From NCBI GenBank assembly GCA_022841915.1, contig JALHQN010000004.1, forward strand, positions 216,979 to 280,978: DNA of 64,000 nt, given 5' to 3'. Positions 54,649 to 63,414 of the stretch are shown in pieces (the first letter of the stretch is position 1; each line of letters begins with the position of its first letter). The position numbers and the translations under genes were made by a program. The notes beneath the pieces were generated by a model, which was not told where the DNA came from, did no database searches, and was given only the letters and a program-made list of their open reading frames with translations. The stretch is from Burkholderiales bacterium. Lineage in GTDB: Bacteria > Pseudomonadota > Gammaproteobacteria > Burkholderiales > WYBJ01.

Positions 54649-55752
54649 ATGATCGATCGCAGGCAGTTCATGGTCGCAGCGCCGGCCGTCGTTGCGGGTT
54701 CGTCGCTGCTCTCAGCGTGTTCTTCGGGTGAGGATGAGACGAGCTACGAGGCGGTGTCGAACCGCCTATGGCGCTTGGGTGCGCGCCATGGTTTGAATGA
54801 TGCCGCGCTCATGACCGAACTCGTGCGCTACGCGACCCTCGCGCCATCGAGCCACAACACGCAGTGCTGGAAGTTTCGGGTCGAGCCACGCGCGATCACC
54901 CTTCTGCCTGATTACGATCGTCGCTGCCCGGTGGTCGATCCCGATGATCATCACCTGTTCGTCTCGCTTGGTTGTGCAGCCGAGAATCTGATTCAAGCCG
55001 GGCTCGCATTCGGCCTCAGGGGTGACGCGAGCTTCGATGCGGGTGGCGACTCGGTGCGCGTGGCGCTGGCGCCGGCAGCCGGGGGCGCCTCGCCCTTGTT
55101 CGAGGCGATCGTCGAGCGGCAGTGCACGCGCAGCGAGTACGACAGCCGCGCTTTGTCCACGGAAGACCTCGCCCTGCTCGAGCGGGCGGGCAGCACGGAT
55201 CGCGTGCGCATGTTGCTCCTGACCGAGCGGCCTGCGATCGAGCAGGTGCTCGAATACGTGGTTCAGGGCAACACGTCGCAGTTGAACGATCCGGCTTTCG
55301 TGGCGGAACTCAAGGCGTGGATTCGTTTCAGCCGCAGCGATGCGGTGCGCCGGGGCGACGGGCTTTTCGCGGCGGCGTCCGGCAATCCTGTGGTGCCGGC
55401 TTGGCTGGGCAGCGTCGTCTTCGACTGGTTCGTCACTGCGAAATCCGAAAACGACAAGTACGCGAAGCAACTGCGTAGTTCGGCCGGTGTGGCCGTGTTC
55501 GTCGGGCAAGCGCAGGACAAGGCGCATTGGGTCGAGGTGGGCCGTGCCTACGAGCGTTTTGCCCTGACGGCGACCACGCTCGGCATTCGCAATGCGTTTG
55601 TCAATCAGCCGGTCGAGGTGGCGTCCTTGCGGCCGCAGTTCGCGAGCGCCGTCGGATTGGGCGGGCTCAGGCCCGATCTGGTGGTGCGATTCGGGCGTGG
55701 CCCAATGCTGCCGCGCTCGCTGCGGCGCCCGGTGTCCGCGGTACTGGTTTGA
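54649..55752 (+). CDS. Exported nitroreductase-fold (Acg-like) lipoprotein
   Basis: A 367-residue protein with a Tat-type signal and lipobox in one: MIDRRQFMVAAPAVVAGSSL has the twin arginines and LSACSS the acylated Cys. The mature part resembles Acg-type nitroreductase-fold proteins: TLAPSSHNTQCWKFRVEPRA (FMN-contacting Ser-His-Asn-Thr-Gln), FVSLGCAAENLIQAGLAFGL and a second half with FALTATTLGIRNAFVNQPVE. These proteins bind FMN and are seen with stress and hypoxia. Tat export would let FMN be inserted before export. The ATG at 54649 has GGGAG eight bases upstream; a GTG at 54640 is less likely. Confidence 0.78.
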   Translation: MIDRRQFMVAAPAVVAGSSLLSACSSGEDETSYEAVSNRLWRLGARHGLNDAALMTELVRYATLAPSSHNTQCWKFRVEPRAITLLPDYDRRCPVVDPDDHHLFVSLGCAAENLIQAGLAFGLRGDASFDAGGDSVRVALAPAAGGASPLFEAIVERQCTRSEYDSRALSTEDLALLERAGSTDRVRMLLLTERPAIEQVLEYVVQGNTSQLNDPAFVAELKAWIRFSRSDAVRRGDGLFAAASGNPVVPAWLGSVVFDWFVTAKSENDKYAKQLRSSAGVAVFVGQAQDKAHWVEVGRAYERFALTATTLGIRNAFVNQPVEVASLRPQFASAVGLGGLRPDLVVRFGRGPMLPRSLRRPVSAVLV

Positions 55753-55843
55753 CCCCTGCCCGCGCGTCGGCGCCAAGAACCGTCACGACGGCGCGCCCCC
55801 AGTCTGAGCACGCCCGCTTCGATATCCGGGTGCCTGGCTGTAC

Positions 55844-57022
55844 TCAGGCCCGGGGCTTGGGCACCCAGTCGGGCGGATTCCAGAATATGTGGGGCGTGAT
55901 TTCCTCGACGCTGTTGAGGCCCAACTGCGCCATGATGCGATCCATCTCGGTCTGGAAAACGACCAGCGCGCGATAGGCACCCGCTTCGCCGGCGGCGGCC
56001 GAACCGTAGAGCGTGGGCCTGCCGGACATCACCATGTCCGCTCCGACCGCCATTGCCTTCACGAGATCCGAACCGCGTCGGGCGCCGCTGTCGATGATGA
56101 TCTTCAGCCGGTTGCCGACGGCTCGGCGCACCTCGGGCACCAATTGAAGCGGCGCCGGGGCGCAGTCGAGGTAGCGACCGCCATGGTTCGACAGGACGAC
56201 GCCGTCCAGACCGTGATCAGCGGCAATGACGGCATCTTCGAGACTTTGCAGTCCCTTGACCAGAAGCTTGCCCGGCCAGACGTCGCGGATACGCTTGATG
56301 TCGTCCCAGCACTGGGTGTCGGTCTTGGTCAACTCGTGGTCGACGATCTTGTCGGTGAGCCTGCTCGAAAGTTCCGGCGGATAATTCGCTTTCCGGAACG
56401 CGCCTCGCCTGAGGTATTGCGGCGCCAGCACACGCAGGCACCAGCCGGGGTTGGCGAGCACCTGCGCAATCAGTCTGGGCGTGTATTGCAACGGCATGGA
56501 GAAGCCGTTCTTGCGGTCGTGTTCGCGGTTGGCTCCGACCGAGCCGTCGACGGTGACCAGCAGGGTATCGAACCCGACCGACTTGATCCGATCGACGAAG
56601 GCCATGCGCAGATCCTTGTCGACCCACATGTAGAGCTGGAACCAGAGATTGCCCCCCGCTGCCGCGTAAATCTCCTCCATCGGGGTCAGCGAATTGGTCG
56701 CCACGGTGCAGGGGACGCCCATCCGGGCGGCCGCCTTGGCCAGCGCCACTTCGCCGCCGTCGCTCATCAGGCCCGCCGATGCCGTGGGCGAAATGCCGTA
56801 GGGCATGGCGAGCTTCTTGCCGAAGATTTCGATCGCGGTCGAGCGCTTGGAGACGTTGAGCAATACGCGATTCTTGATCTTCAGCGACCGATAGACGTCG
56901 GCGTTGTGTTGCTTGGCGATGCCGTCTTCCGCGGCGCCGTCGATGTACTCGAATATGCCGCGTGGCAGGCGCTTCTTCGCCAGTTGGCGCAGGTCTTCGA
57001 TGTTGCAGTAATCCAGGTTCAT
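55844..57022 (-). CDS. FMN-dependent alpha-hydroxyacid oxidase/dehydrogenase, third paralog
   Basis: A 392-residue L-2-hydroxyacid oxidase-type enzyme: YGISPTASAGLMSDGGE, LWFQLYMWVDKDL, LLVTVDGSVGANREHD, LVKGLQSLEDA and active-site LSNHGGRYLDCAPAPL. The start is the ATG at 57022. It is preceded after 35 bases by a Bug receptor gene on the same strand, so a periplasmic receptor and a hydroxyacid oxidase are probably co-expressed; the receptor's ligand may be this enzyme's substrate or a precursor. Confidence 0.9.
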   Translation of the reverse strand: MNLDYCNIEDLRQLAKKRLPRGIFEYIDGAAEDGIAKQHNADVYRSLKIKNRVLLNVSKRSTAIEIFGKKLAMPYGISPTASAGLMSDGGEVALAKAAARMGVPCTVATNSLTPMEEIYAAAGGNLWFQLYMWVDKDLRMAFVDRIKSVGFDTLLVTVDGSVGANREHDRKNGFSMPLQYTPRLIAQVLANPGWCLRVLAPQYLRRGAFRKANYPPELSSRLTDKIVDHELTKTDTQCWDDIKRIRDVWPGKLLVKGLQSLEDAVIAADHGLDGVVLSNHGGRYLDCAPAPLQLVPEVRRAVGNRLKIIIDSGARRGSDLVKAMAVGADMVMSGRPTLYGSAAAGEAGAYRALVVFQTEMDRIMAQLGLNSVEEITPHIFWNPPDWVPKPRA

Positions 57023-57057
57023 CGCGTGCCGTGCTCCCCCATCCCGTGGCTGCTGCC

Positions 57058-58038
57058 TCAGTTGAACTTGATGCCTGCCTCCTGGATGATCTTGCCGATG
57101 GCGGCGCGGTCTTCGACCATGAACTTGGCGAACGCCTCCGGCGATTGCGTCTGGATATCGAAGCCGGCCGCGACCAGTCTACCGCGCAAGTCCGAATCGT
57201 TGAGTGCTTCCACGATGCGCTTGTTCAAGGCGTTCACGATTTCGCGCGGCGTGCCGGCGCTGGTGACGATGCCGAACCAGGTGCCTGCGCGGAAGCCCTT
57301 GAGGCCCGCTTCTCCGGTGGACGGGATGTCGGGGTAGTTCGGATGCCGCCGCTCGTCGGCGAAGGCGATGAACTTCAGACGTCCGGTCTTGACGTGCGGT
57401 GCGACGGTGACCGCACCGGTGATGACCATGTTCACTTCGCCGCCGACGGCTGCGGTGGTTGCAGGCCCCGAACCCTTGAACGGCACGTGCAGCAGCTTGA
57501 TGCCGGCGAGGTTCTCGAGCAGGGCGCCGCCGAGGTGATTGGTGGAGCCGTTGCCCGGTGTCGAGTAGGTGATGCTGCCCGGCTTGGCCTTGGCATGCGC
57601 GATCAGGCTCTTGATGTCGCTGAAGGGCGCGGACGCGTGTGCGGCAATGACGTAGGGAAAATAGACGACCTGGGTAATCGGCGCGAAGTCCTTCACCGGA
57701 TCGTACGGCAGCTTCTTGGCCACATACGGGTTGACCGACATGGTCGTCTGCGTGATCAGGCCGATGGTGTAGCCGTCGGGCGCGGCCCGGGCCATCAACT
57801 CGGCGCCTATCATGGTGCTCGCGCCGCCGCGATTGTCGACGACGAACTGCTGGCCCCAGGCATTGCCGAGTTTTTCGGCGATGCCGCGCGCCACCAAGTC
57901 TGTGGTGCCTCCGGGCGGGTACGGGTTGATGAAGCGTACCGGGCGATTCGGATACGATTCGGCAGCCCATGCAGGCAGTGTCGCGCTGCATGCGGTGACA
58001 ACGAGACAGGCGGCTCCGAAGACGCGCTGTTTGCTCAT
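57058..58038 (-). CDS. Bug-family periplasmic solute-binding protein, operonic with hydroxyacid oxidase
   Basis: A 326-residue receptor with signal peptide ending LPAWAAE (about residue 25), YPNRPVRFINPYPPGGTTDL, DNRGGASTMIGAELMA and APDGYTIGLIT. MSKQRVFGAACLVV at 58038 is the signal-peptide start with CAGGAG nine bases upstream; the longer frame to 58131 is ignored. The oxidase gene follows 35 bases downstream. A hydroxycarboxylate ligand is a reasonable inference from this pairing. Confidence 0.9.
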   Translation of the reverse strand: MSKQRVFGAACLVVTACSATLPAWAAESYPNRPVRFINPYPPGGTTDLVARGIAEKLGNAWGQQFVVDNRGGASTMIGAELMARAAPDGYTIGLITQTTMSVNPYVAKKLPYDPVKDFAPITQVVYFPYVIAAHASAPFSDIKSLIAHAKAKPGSITYSTPGNGSTNHLGGALLENLAGIKLLHVPFKGSGPATTAAVGGEVNMVITGAVTVAPHVKTGRLKFIAFADERRHPNYPDIPSTGEAGLKGFRAGTWFGIVTSAGTPREIVNALNKRIVEALNDSDLRGRLVAAGFDIQTQSPEAFAKFMVEDRAAIGKIIQEAGIKFN

Positions 58039-58491
58039 GAATGAGGCTCCTGAATAATCGATCGTCAAAGTGGCGGTCGCTGCCGCTGGCGCACCGGAAT
58101 ATACCGCGAGAGCCTGGGGTGCGCACTGCAATGTAGCGCAATCGAGTCCGCCTTGCGCAGGTGCCCCCCGGATCAGGGCTGCGGGTCATGCCCGAACTCG
58201 ACGACGGACAGCCGCCCGTGGCGAACGACGTAAGTCAGGCGTCGTAGGCTTTCTCGCGTATCGAACTCGGTTTATGCTTGGCGTCGGGGCAAGCGGGTCA
58301 CCTTCAGGGCTCAGCCCGAGTGCTCGCGGGCCTGTATGATGAGCGGCCCAGAACGCCGTTCGAGCAGCCGCCTATGGCTTGCGCCCAAGGATCCCGGGGA
58401 GGCAGATTGCCTCGGTTCATTCTTGGCGCCGCGCTCGCTGGGTCGGTTTTTGCTGCGTCATGAACTTCACACAACTTCAGGAGAATTCGCA
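58039..58491. other. Divergent intergenic region (Bug / cupin-rubredoxin)
   Basis: These 453 bases separate the divergent Bug receptor and cupin-rubredoxin genes. I see a weak 6-bp hairpin (ACGACG/CGTCGT near 58223-58243) and a good CAGGAG ribosome site at the right end; no coding features. Confidence 0.4.
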
Positions 58492-59433
58492 ATGCCATTG
58501 GTCAAAGCCTACGACGAGGTCGAGAATCCCCGCATTCAGCGCAACTTGGCGAATGGCCATTTTGCCTGGCGCACCGATTTCATCAAGCGCCCGGAAGACA
58601 AGAGCGTCGATACCCCCATGGCCTTTCTTGCCGAGGGCTCGGCGAATCGGGTCTTGCGCACGCACTTTCACGAGGTGGATCAGTTTCAGGTGATCTACAA
58701 CGGCGCGGGCTCGATGGGCAAGCATCCCGTCGGGCCGGGCGCGGTGCATTTTTCGCGCGCGTATACCCCCTACGGACCGATCTCCTACAGCGACAAGGGC
58801 TTGGGTTTCGTTACGCTGCGCGCGCATCGTGACCCGGGCGCGCAATACCTGCCCGAGAGCCGGGAAGTCTTGGACAAGGTAGCCAACCGCACGCCCTGGC
58901 AGATCACCGCCGTGCCCGATTTCGATATCGATCCGGGTGAGCGCGGCGTCGCGATGAAAGCCATGGAGGAACTGAAGGACAACGCCGGCCTCGCTGGCTA
59001 CTCGGTCAAGCTCAACGCAGGCGTCAAGGCCTACACCCCCGACCCGTCGAAGGGCGATGGTCAGTACGTTCTGGTGATGAAGGGCGGCATCGTTCACGAA
59101 GGCCAGCTGAAGAAAGAGCTGACTGTCATCTGGGTGGGCAAGAGCGACGGCCCCTTCGAACTGGTCGCCGGCCCGGAAGGGATGGAAGGCATCATTCTCA
59201 ATTTCCCCGTGCCCGGCGGCGGCATGCCTGACGACATCAAGGTCACTGCGGCCGATGGCCAAGGCCAATTCAAGACCTGGCAGTGCGTGCTGTGCGCCTT
59301 CATCTACGACGAATCGGCAGGTCTGCCGTCCGAGGACATTCCTCCCGGAACGCGCTGGGCCGATGTTCCGGACACCTTCGGTTGCCCGGATTGTTCGGCG
59401 CAAAAGGCCGATTTCGAGATGATCGAGATCTAG
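58492..59433 (+). CDS. Cupin-like protein fused to a C-terminal rubredoxin
   Basis: A 313-residue fusion. The N-terminal 250 residues form a cupin-like barrel: RTHFHEVDQFQVIYNGAG (about 56-73) is the His/Glu first motif, GPGAVHFSRAYTPYG and YVLVMKGGIVHEGQL follow. Residues 263-313 are a rubredoxin: WQCVLCAFIYDE and FGCPDCSAQKADFEMIEI supply four cysteines (265, 268, 299, 302) for one Fe, with PPGTRWADVP between. Ala replaces the Gly after the first CxxC and Phe the Trp before the second. An electron carrier on a cupin suggests a redox enzyme such as an oxygenase supplied with electrons in cis. CAGGAG precedes the ATG. A small cupin gene converges on it. Confidence 0.85.
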   Translation: MPLVKAYDEVENPRIQRNLANGHFAWRTDFIKRPEDKSVDTPMAFLAEGSANRVLRTHFHEVDQFQVIYNGAGSMGKHPVGPGAVHFSRAYTPYGPISYSDKGLGFVTLRAHRDPGAQYLPESREVLDKVANRTPWQITAVPDFDIDPGERGVAMKAMEELKDNAGLAGYSVKLNAGVKAYTPDPSKGDGQYVLVMKGGIVHEGQLKKELTVIWVGKSDGPFELVAGPEGMEGIILNFPVPGGGMPDDIKVTAADGQGQFKTWQCVLCAFIYDESAGLPSEDIPPGTRWADVPDTFGCPDCSAQKADFEMIEI

Positions 59434-59490
59434 CCCTATCTGTCGGTTCGGCGCGCGCTCGATCGCAGCATCCTGCGGCAGCGCGCGCGC

Positions 59491-59829
59491 TCAGCCCGAC
59501 CAGTTGTTCGGATCCACGGGATGTCGGTCGTACTTCCCGACCCCTTGCACCAGCAAGAAACGGCAGTGCTGATCGCCATGGGGGGAAATCCTGTGCGGGC
59601 GATGGGTCGCAATGGCGTGGCTTTCGCCCGGCCCGAGCAGGATTTTTTCGCTGGGGCCGAGCAGTTCGATCTGGACGGTTCCCGCAAGGCAGTAAGTCGT
59701 ATCGGTGATGATCGTGTGAAAGTGCCACGGCACTTCCTCGCCGGGTGCGAGGGTGCGCTCCTGGACGCCGACATCCGATCCCTTGGCGATCCAGTTGACG
59801 TTGCCGGCGCGAACGTATGCTTGAGCCAT
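59491..59829 (-). CDS. Small single-domain cupin
   Basis: A 112-residue cupin: EVPWHFHTIITDTTYCLAGT is motif 1 (HxH and a later Cys replacing the usual Gly-rich end) and ATHRPHRISPHGDQHCRFLLV motif 2 lies near the end, with its histidines. Such small cupins bind metal and sense or transform carboxylated ligands. The ATG at 59829 has CGGAG seven bases upstream; the frame to 60180 is not needed. Its stop lies 57 bases from the convergent cupin-rubredoxin gene. Confidence 0.8.
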   Translation of the reverse strand: MAQAYVRAGNVNWIAKGSDVGVQERTLAPGEEVPWHFHTIITDTTYCLAGTVQIELLGPSEKILLGPGESHAIATHRPHRISPHGDQHCRFLLVQGVGKYDRHPVDPNNWSG

Positions 59830-60197
59830 AACTTTCTCCGATTGCATTGAACGGCAGCTCCGGTCGGCATCCTTGGCCTTCGGATGGCGCTGCCACGGTG
59901 AACGAGGCGACCGGCCGGGAAGACGGGTCGTTGCCAGAGCCTCGCTTCGCATCCTAGGCTCATCCCGCGCGTCGCACAATGTGCCGCTCGTGCATGAACG
60001 ACACAGCCGCAAGCCTCGATTGGCATCGGACGGGCGCATGCTTGGGTGGCCTCGGCAACAGCGCCTGGATCGTGAGCGTCTTTTGGCCGGCAGGCCCGTG
60101 TCCTGTGGCATATTAAAGGCGACGGCGCGCTGGGGACACGCTGCAGGGCTGCCGGAGGAGGCTGGACCAAGAAACTTCACGGACCGAGGAGCAGTCG
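59830..60197. other. Divergent intergenic region (cupin / Bug)
   Basis: These 368 bases separate the divergent small cupin and Bug genes. An AT-rich patch (CATATTAAAG, 60109-60118) might be part of a Bug promoter, but no -35 at proper spacing is seen. Confidence 0.4.
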
Positions 60198-61166
60198 ATG
60201 CGACGACTCACGTTTGTCACCCCATTCACGCTAAGCGCGCTGTGCGTTTTCAGTTTCGCCGGCGCCCAATCATTTCCGTCGAAACCGGTGCGGATCATCG
60301 TGCCGTTCACGCCGTCCGGGTCGGTCGATGTAGCGGCGCGCGCATTGCAGAATCCGCTTTCCAAAGCGCTCGGGCAAAGCGTACTGGTCGAAAATCGACC
60401 CGGGGCCAGCACGATGATCGGTACCGAACTGGTGGCTCGCGCTCCCGCCGACGGCCACACGATCCTCATCGCCGGATTCACCTTCATCGCCAATGCCGCG
60501 ATGCGCACCAAGCTGCCTTTCGACGCGCAGAAGGATTTCGTCGGTGTCGCAAGGATAGGTGCCGATCCCTATGTCATTGCGGTGCATCCGTCATTGCCGG
60601 TGAAATCCATCAAGGAGCTGGTGGCCTTGGCCCGCGCCCGGCCCGGTCAGCTCACCTACGCCACCAACGGCCCGGGCAGTTCGCAGCACGTGACCGGTGA
60701 GCTGCTCAAGCAGACCGCCAAGATCGACATCGTGCATGTGCCCTACCAGGGAGGCAGTCCGTCGGCGATGTCGGTGCTCGGTGGCCACAACCCGATATTG
60801 ATCGCCACCATTGCAACGGCCATTCCGCACCTGAACAACAAGAAGCTGCGCGATCTCGCCGTGACCTCGCAGGCGCGTTCAGCGCTCGTCAAAGACACGC
60901 CGACCATGGCGGAGTCGGGCTATCCGGAGTTCGAGCTGACCGGCAAGCTCGGCGTGTTCGCGCGTTCGGCGATTGCGCCCGAGATCATCAACCGGCTAGG
61001 TGCCGAGATCGTGCGCGCGCTCAGTCTGCCCGAGGTCAAGGAGGGCCTCTTCAAGCAGGGCATCGAAGCCGCACCGCTCGGCCCGGCGGAGTTCGACGCG
61101 CTCATCCGGGCCGAGATCCCGCGCATCAAGAAGATCGTTCAGGAGGCAGGGATCCGGCTGGAGTAG
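60198..61166 (+). CDS. Bug-family periplasmic solute-binding protein
   Basis: A 322-residue receptor: signal peptide ending FAGAQ (about residue 24), FPSKPVRIIVPFTPSGSVDV (Ser in place of the second pocket Gly), ENRPGASTMIGTELVA and PADGHTILIAG. GAGGAGC precedes the ATG. It converges on the TauD/TfdA-type dioxygenase gene (38-base gap). Ligand unknown. Confidence 0.9.
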   Translation: MRRLTFVTPFTLSALCVFSFAGAQSFPSKPVRIIVPFTPSGSVDVAARALQNPLSKALGQSVLVENRPGASTMIGTELVARAPADGHTILIAGFTFIANAAMRTKLPFDAQKDFVGVARIGADPYVIAVHPSLPVKSIKELVALARARPGQLTYATNGPGSSQHVTGELLKQTAKIDIVHVPYQGGSPSAMSVLGGHNPILIATIATAIPHLNNKKLRDLAVTSQARSALVKDTPTMAESGYPEFELTGKLGVFARSAIAPEIINRLGAEIVRALSLPEVKEGLFKQGIEAAPLGPAEFDALIRAEIPRIKKIVQEAGIRLE

Positions 61167-61204
61167 GCGGTCGCAACTGCGAGAGGGCGGCGGGAGGCCC
61201 GTCG

Positions 61205-62104
61205 TCAGCCCGCAGCTTGCAACCTGCGGGAGAGCGCGAGCCCCACGCCCTTGAGCGAGGTGCGGCGCAGATCGCGTTTCTCCTGCAGATCCTTGAATGC
61301 CCGTGCCCGGTGCATGACCGTGCGGTTGTCCCACATCACCAGGTCGTTGACGCGCCATTCGTGCGCGTAGACGAACTGGCGCTGCGTGGCATGCTCGGTC
61401 AAGTCGCGGATGAAGGCGCGCGCTTCGGGCACCGGCCAGCCCTGGATGGCGCCGATATGCGACGACAGGTACAGCGACTTGCGCCCGTTCGTCGGATCCG
61501 TGAGCACGAGCCTGTGCGGCACCGGCTTGAGCTTGTCGGCATGCTCGTCGCTCTTGACCGCAAGGCCGACGAGTTCCCGTGAATAGACGATGGAGTGCTC
61601 GCAGATCAGGGCTTCGACCTCGTTCTTTTCCTCGTCGGACAATGCGTCGTAGGCTGCTCGCATATCGGCGAACTCGGTGTTGCCGCCCTTGGACGGGATC
61701 ACCCGCGCATGCAGCAAGGTATAGCCGGCGCCGACCGCGCGGAATGAAGCATCCGAATGCCAGAGGCGATTCGCCAGTGCGTACATGCGCCGGGCATCGT
61801 CTCGGGCTCGCAGTTTCTCGCTCACGTCCAGGTTGGAGATGTCGCCGAGTTCGAGCTGCTGAAAGCGGCGCTCCTCGGGCTTCGCCAACTGGCCTGCCAG
61901 CGTGACTTCCAGTTCGCCGAAGTGACGGGTGAATGCGACCTGCTGCTGATCGGTCAACGGCTGGTCGCGGAAGACCAGCACCGCATGCTCGTGCATCGCG
62001 GCTTCGATCGCTTGCACCTGATGGTTTTGCAGCGGCTGCGTGATGTCGATGCCCGACACTTCACCGACGAAGGTCGGATGGATGCGACGGATCGTGATCG
62101 CCAT
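61205..62104 (-). CDS. TauD/TfdA family Fe(II)/2-oxoglutarate dioxygenase
   Basis: A 299-residue dioxygenase that uses Fe(II), O2 and 2-oxoglutarate to hydroxylate and often cleave a substrate (taurine, phenoxyacetates, alkylsulfates in the family). The iron triad is visible: LWHSDASF (His and Asp) and NRTVMHRARAF (distal His), with the oxoglutarate Arg in DLRRTSLKG. The length matches TfdA/TauD (about 285-300). The ORF extends to 62293, but MAITIRRIHPTFVGEVSG at 62104 is the family's normal start, with GAGGAG upstream. Substrate unknown. Confidence 0.9.
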   Translation of the reverse strand: MAITIRRIHPTFVGEVSGIDITQPLQNHQVQAIEAAMHEHAVLVFRDQPLTDQQQVAFTRHFGELEVTLAGQLAKPEERRFQQLELGDISNLDVSEKLRARDDARRMYALANRLWHSDASFRAVGAGYTLLHARVIPSKGGNTEFADMRAAYDALSDEEKNEVEALICEHSIVYSRELVGLAVKSDEHADKLKPVPHRLVLTDPTNGRKSLYLSSHIGAIQGWPVPEARAFIRDLTEHATQRQFVYAHEWRVNDLVMWDNRTVMHRARAFKDLQEKRDLRRTSLKGVGLALSRRLQAAG

Positions 62105-62208
62105 GGTTCGTCTCCTCCTGGCAGTGAGCTGCACGACTCGCGGGGGCTGGGGTTGCGCTCTGCAACATGCCCGGCCGATTAAGACAAGCATAGGCCTTTC
62201 AGGCCGAG

Positions 62209-62754
62209 TTGGGCAACGACGATGACACTCGCGCGGCACGACTTGCCTGGCCACCCGCCCTGTCGTTCGTGGCCGAGCAACGACTTCGGGCATCGCTTGG
62301 TGAATCGCACCCGCAACACGGCCTCGCCCGACACGGCGCGCAAGCGAATCCGGGCGGCTACACCCTCACGTTCGGCACTTCGAGCACGCTGGCGGTCAAT
62401 CCTGCGCTGGGCGTGAAGATGCCCTTCGAGCCGCATAGCGATTTCGTGCCGATCGGGATGATGGTGTACGTCCCCTATGTGCTGGTAGCGAATGCCACGC
62501 TGCCCGGGTTCGACTGCAATACCTGGTTCGGCTTGTGGGTGCCTGCCGGCACCTCGCAGCAGATCGTGGCGAAAGTGGATGCCGAACTCAATCGTGCGCT
62601 GGCCGACCCGAGGGTCATCGAGCGCCTCCTGGCGCAAGGGGTCGAGCTCAGGCTCGGAACAGCGAAGGCGTTCTGGGATTCGGTGCTGGCCGAAACAGAG
62701 CGCTGGCGCATGGGGGCGCAGAGCGCAGGGCTGACTGCTTCGAGGGTGCGTTAG
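62209..62754 (+). pseudogene. Remnant Bug-family receptor gene, N-terminus eroded and centre deleted
   Basis: Only two pieces of a Bug receptor remain in one frame. From about 62347 the family segment PGGYTLTFGTSSTLAVNPAL runs to VLVANATLPGF. It then jumps directly to DCNTWFGLWVPAGTSQQIVA, which in intact members lies about 100 residues further on. The tail to the stop at 62754 is normal. The first 45 residues keep only a faint resemblance (AEQRLRASLGE) and there is no signal peptide or ribosome site. The deletion joins two places where intact genes both encode Leu-Pro, suggesting recombination at short homology. It is not expected to make a working receptor. Confidence 0.8.
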
Positions 62755-62809
62755 CACGGGCATGCCCCGTGTGCGATCATGGCGCCGTTAGGTTCACCGT
62801 GGAGCGCGC

Positions 62810-63298
62810 GTGATATCGAAGGTCCTTTGGCGACCGTTCCTGGTTGCCCTGATCGTGTGGATGCTCGGCGCATGCGCCAGTCTGCAGGTGGGTGATCCTG
62901 TTCGAGTCACCGTGGCCGGGCTGGAGGCGCTGCCCGGGCAGGGTCTCGAACTGCGCATGCTGGTCAAGCTGCGGATCCAGAATCCCAACGACGCACCTAT
63001 CGACTACGACGGGATCTCATTGCAGCTCGACGTGATGGAGCGGCCTTTCGCCACGGGGGTCAGCGCGGCGCGGGGCAGCGTTCCGCGCTTCGGCGAGGCG
63101 ATCATCGACGTGCCAGTCACGGTTTCCGTACTGAGCATGGCGCGCCAGGCGTTCGGCCTCATCGACGGCAAGCCCGGGCAGAAAATCGTCTATGTACTGA
63201 ACGGCAAGCTCAACGGCCCCGCGTTCCGGTCCCTAAGGTTCGAGTCTCAAGGCGAACTGGGACTGCCGGGCGCGGCGACTTCCGCGCCTGCTCCCTGA
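62810..63298 (+). CDS. LEA type 2 (WHy-domain) lipoprotein
   Basis: A 162-residue lipoprotein: hydrophobic N-terminus ending MLGACAS (Cys22 lipobox), then a late-embryogenesis-abundant type 2 beta-sandwich (ELRMLVKLRIQNPNDAPIDY, with the conserved NPN, and GEAIIDVPVTVSVLSM). Such proteins are thought to help with desiccation or membrane stress, but no reaction is known. The start is GTG at 62810 with GGAG six bases upstream. Confidence 0.83.
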   Translation: MISKVLWRPFLVALIVWMLGACASLQVGDPVRVTVAGLEALPGQGLELRMLVKLRIQNPNDAPIDYDGISLQLDVMERPFATGVSAARGSVPRFGEAIIDVPVTVSVLSMARQAFGLIDGKPGQKIVYVLNGKLNGPAFRSLRFESQGELGLPGAATSAPAP

Positions 63299-63414
63299 AA
63301 GGGTTGCGTCGGCACGTCAGGCGGCCGTGACGGCGCCTCTACGACGACCGGCGACCTTGCCTTGCAGAGAACTTCGCGCCCGTCCCCTCCAGTAGGGAGG
63401 GCGGTCGGTACCGC

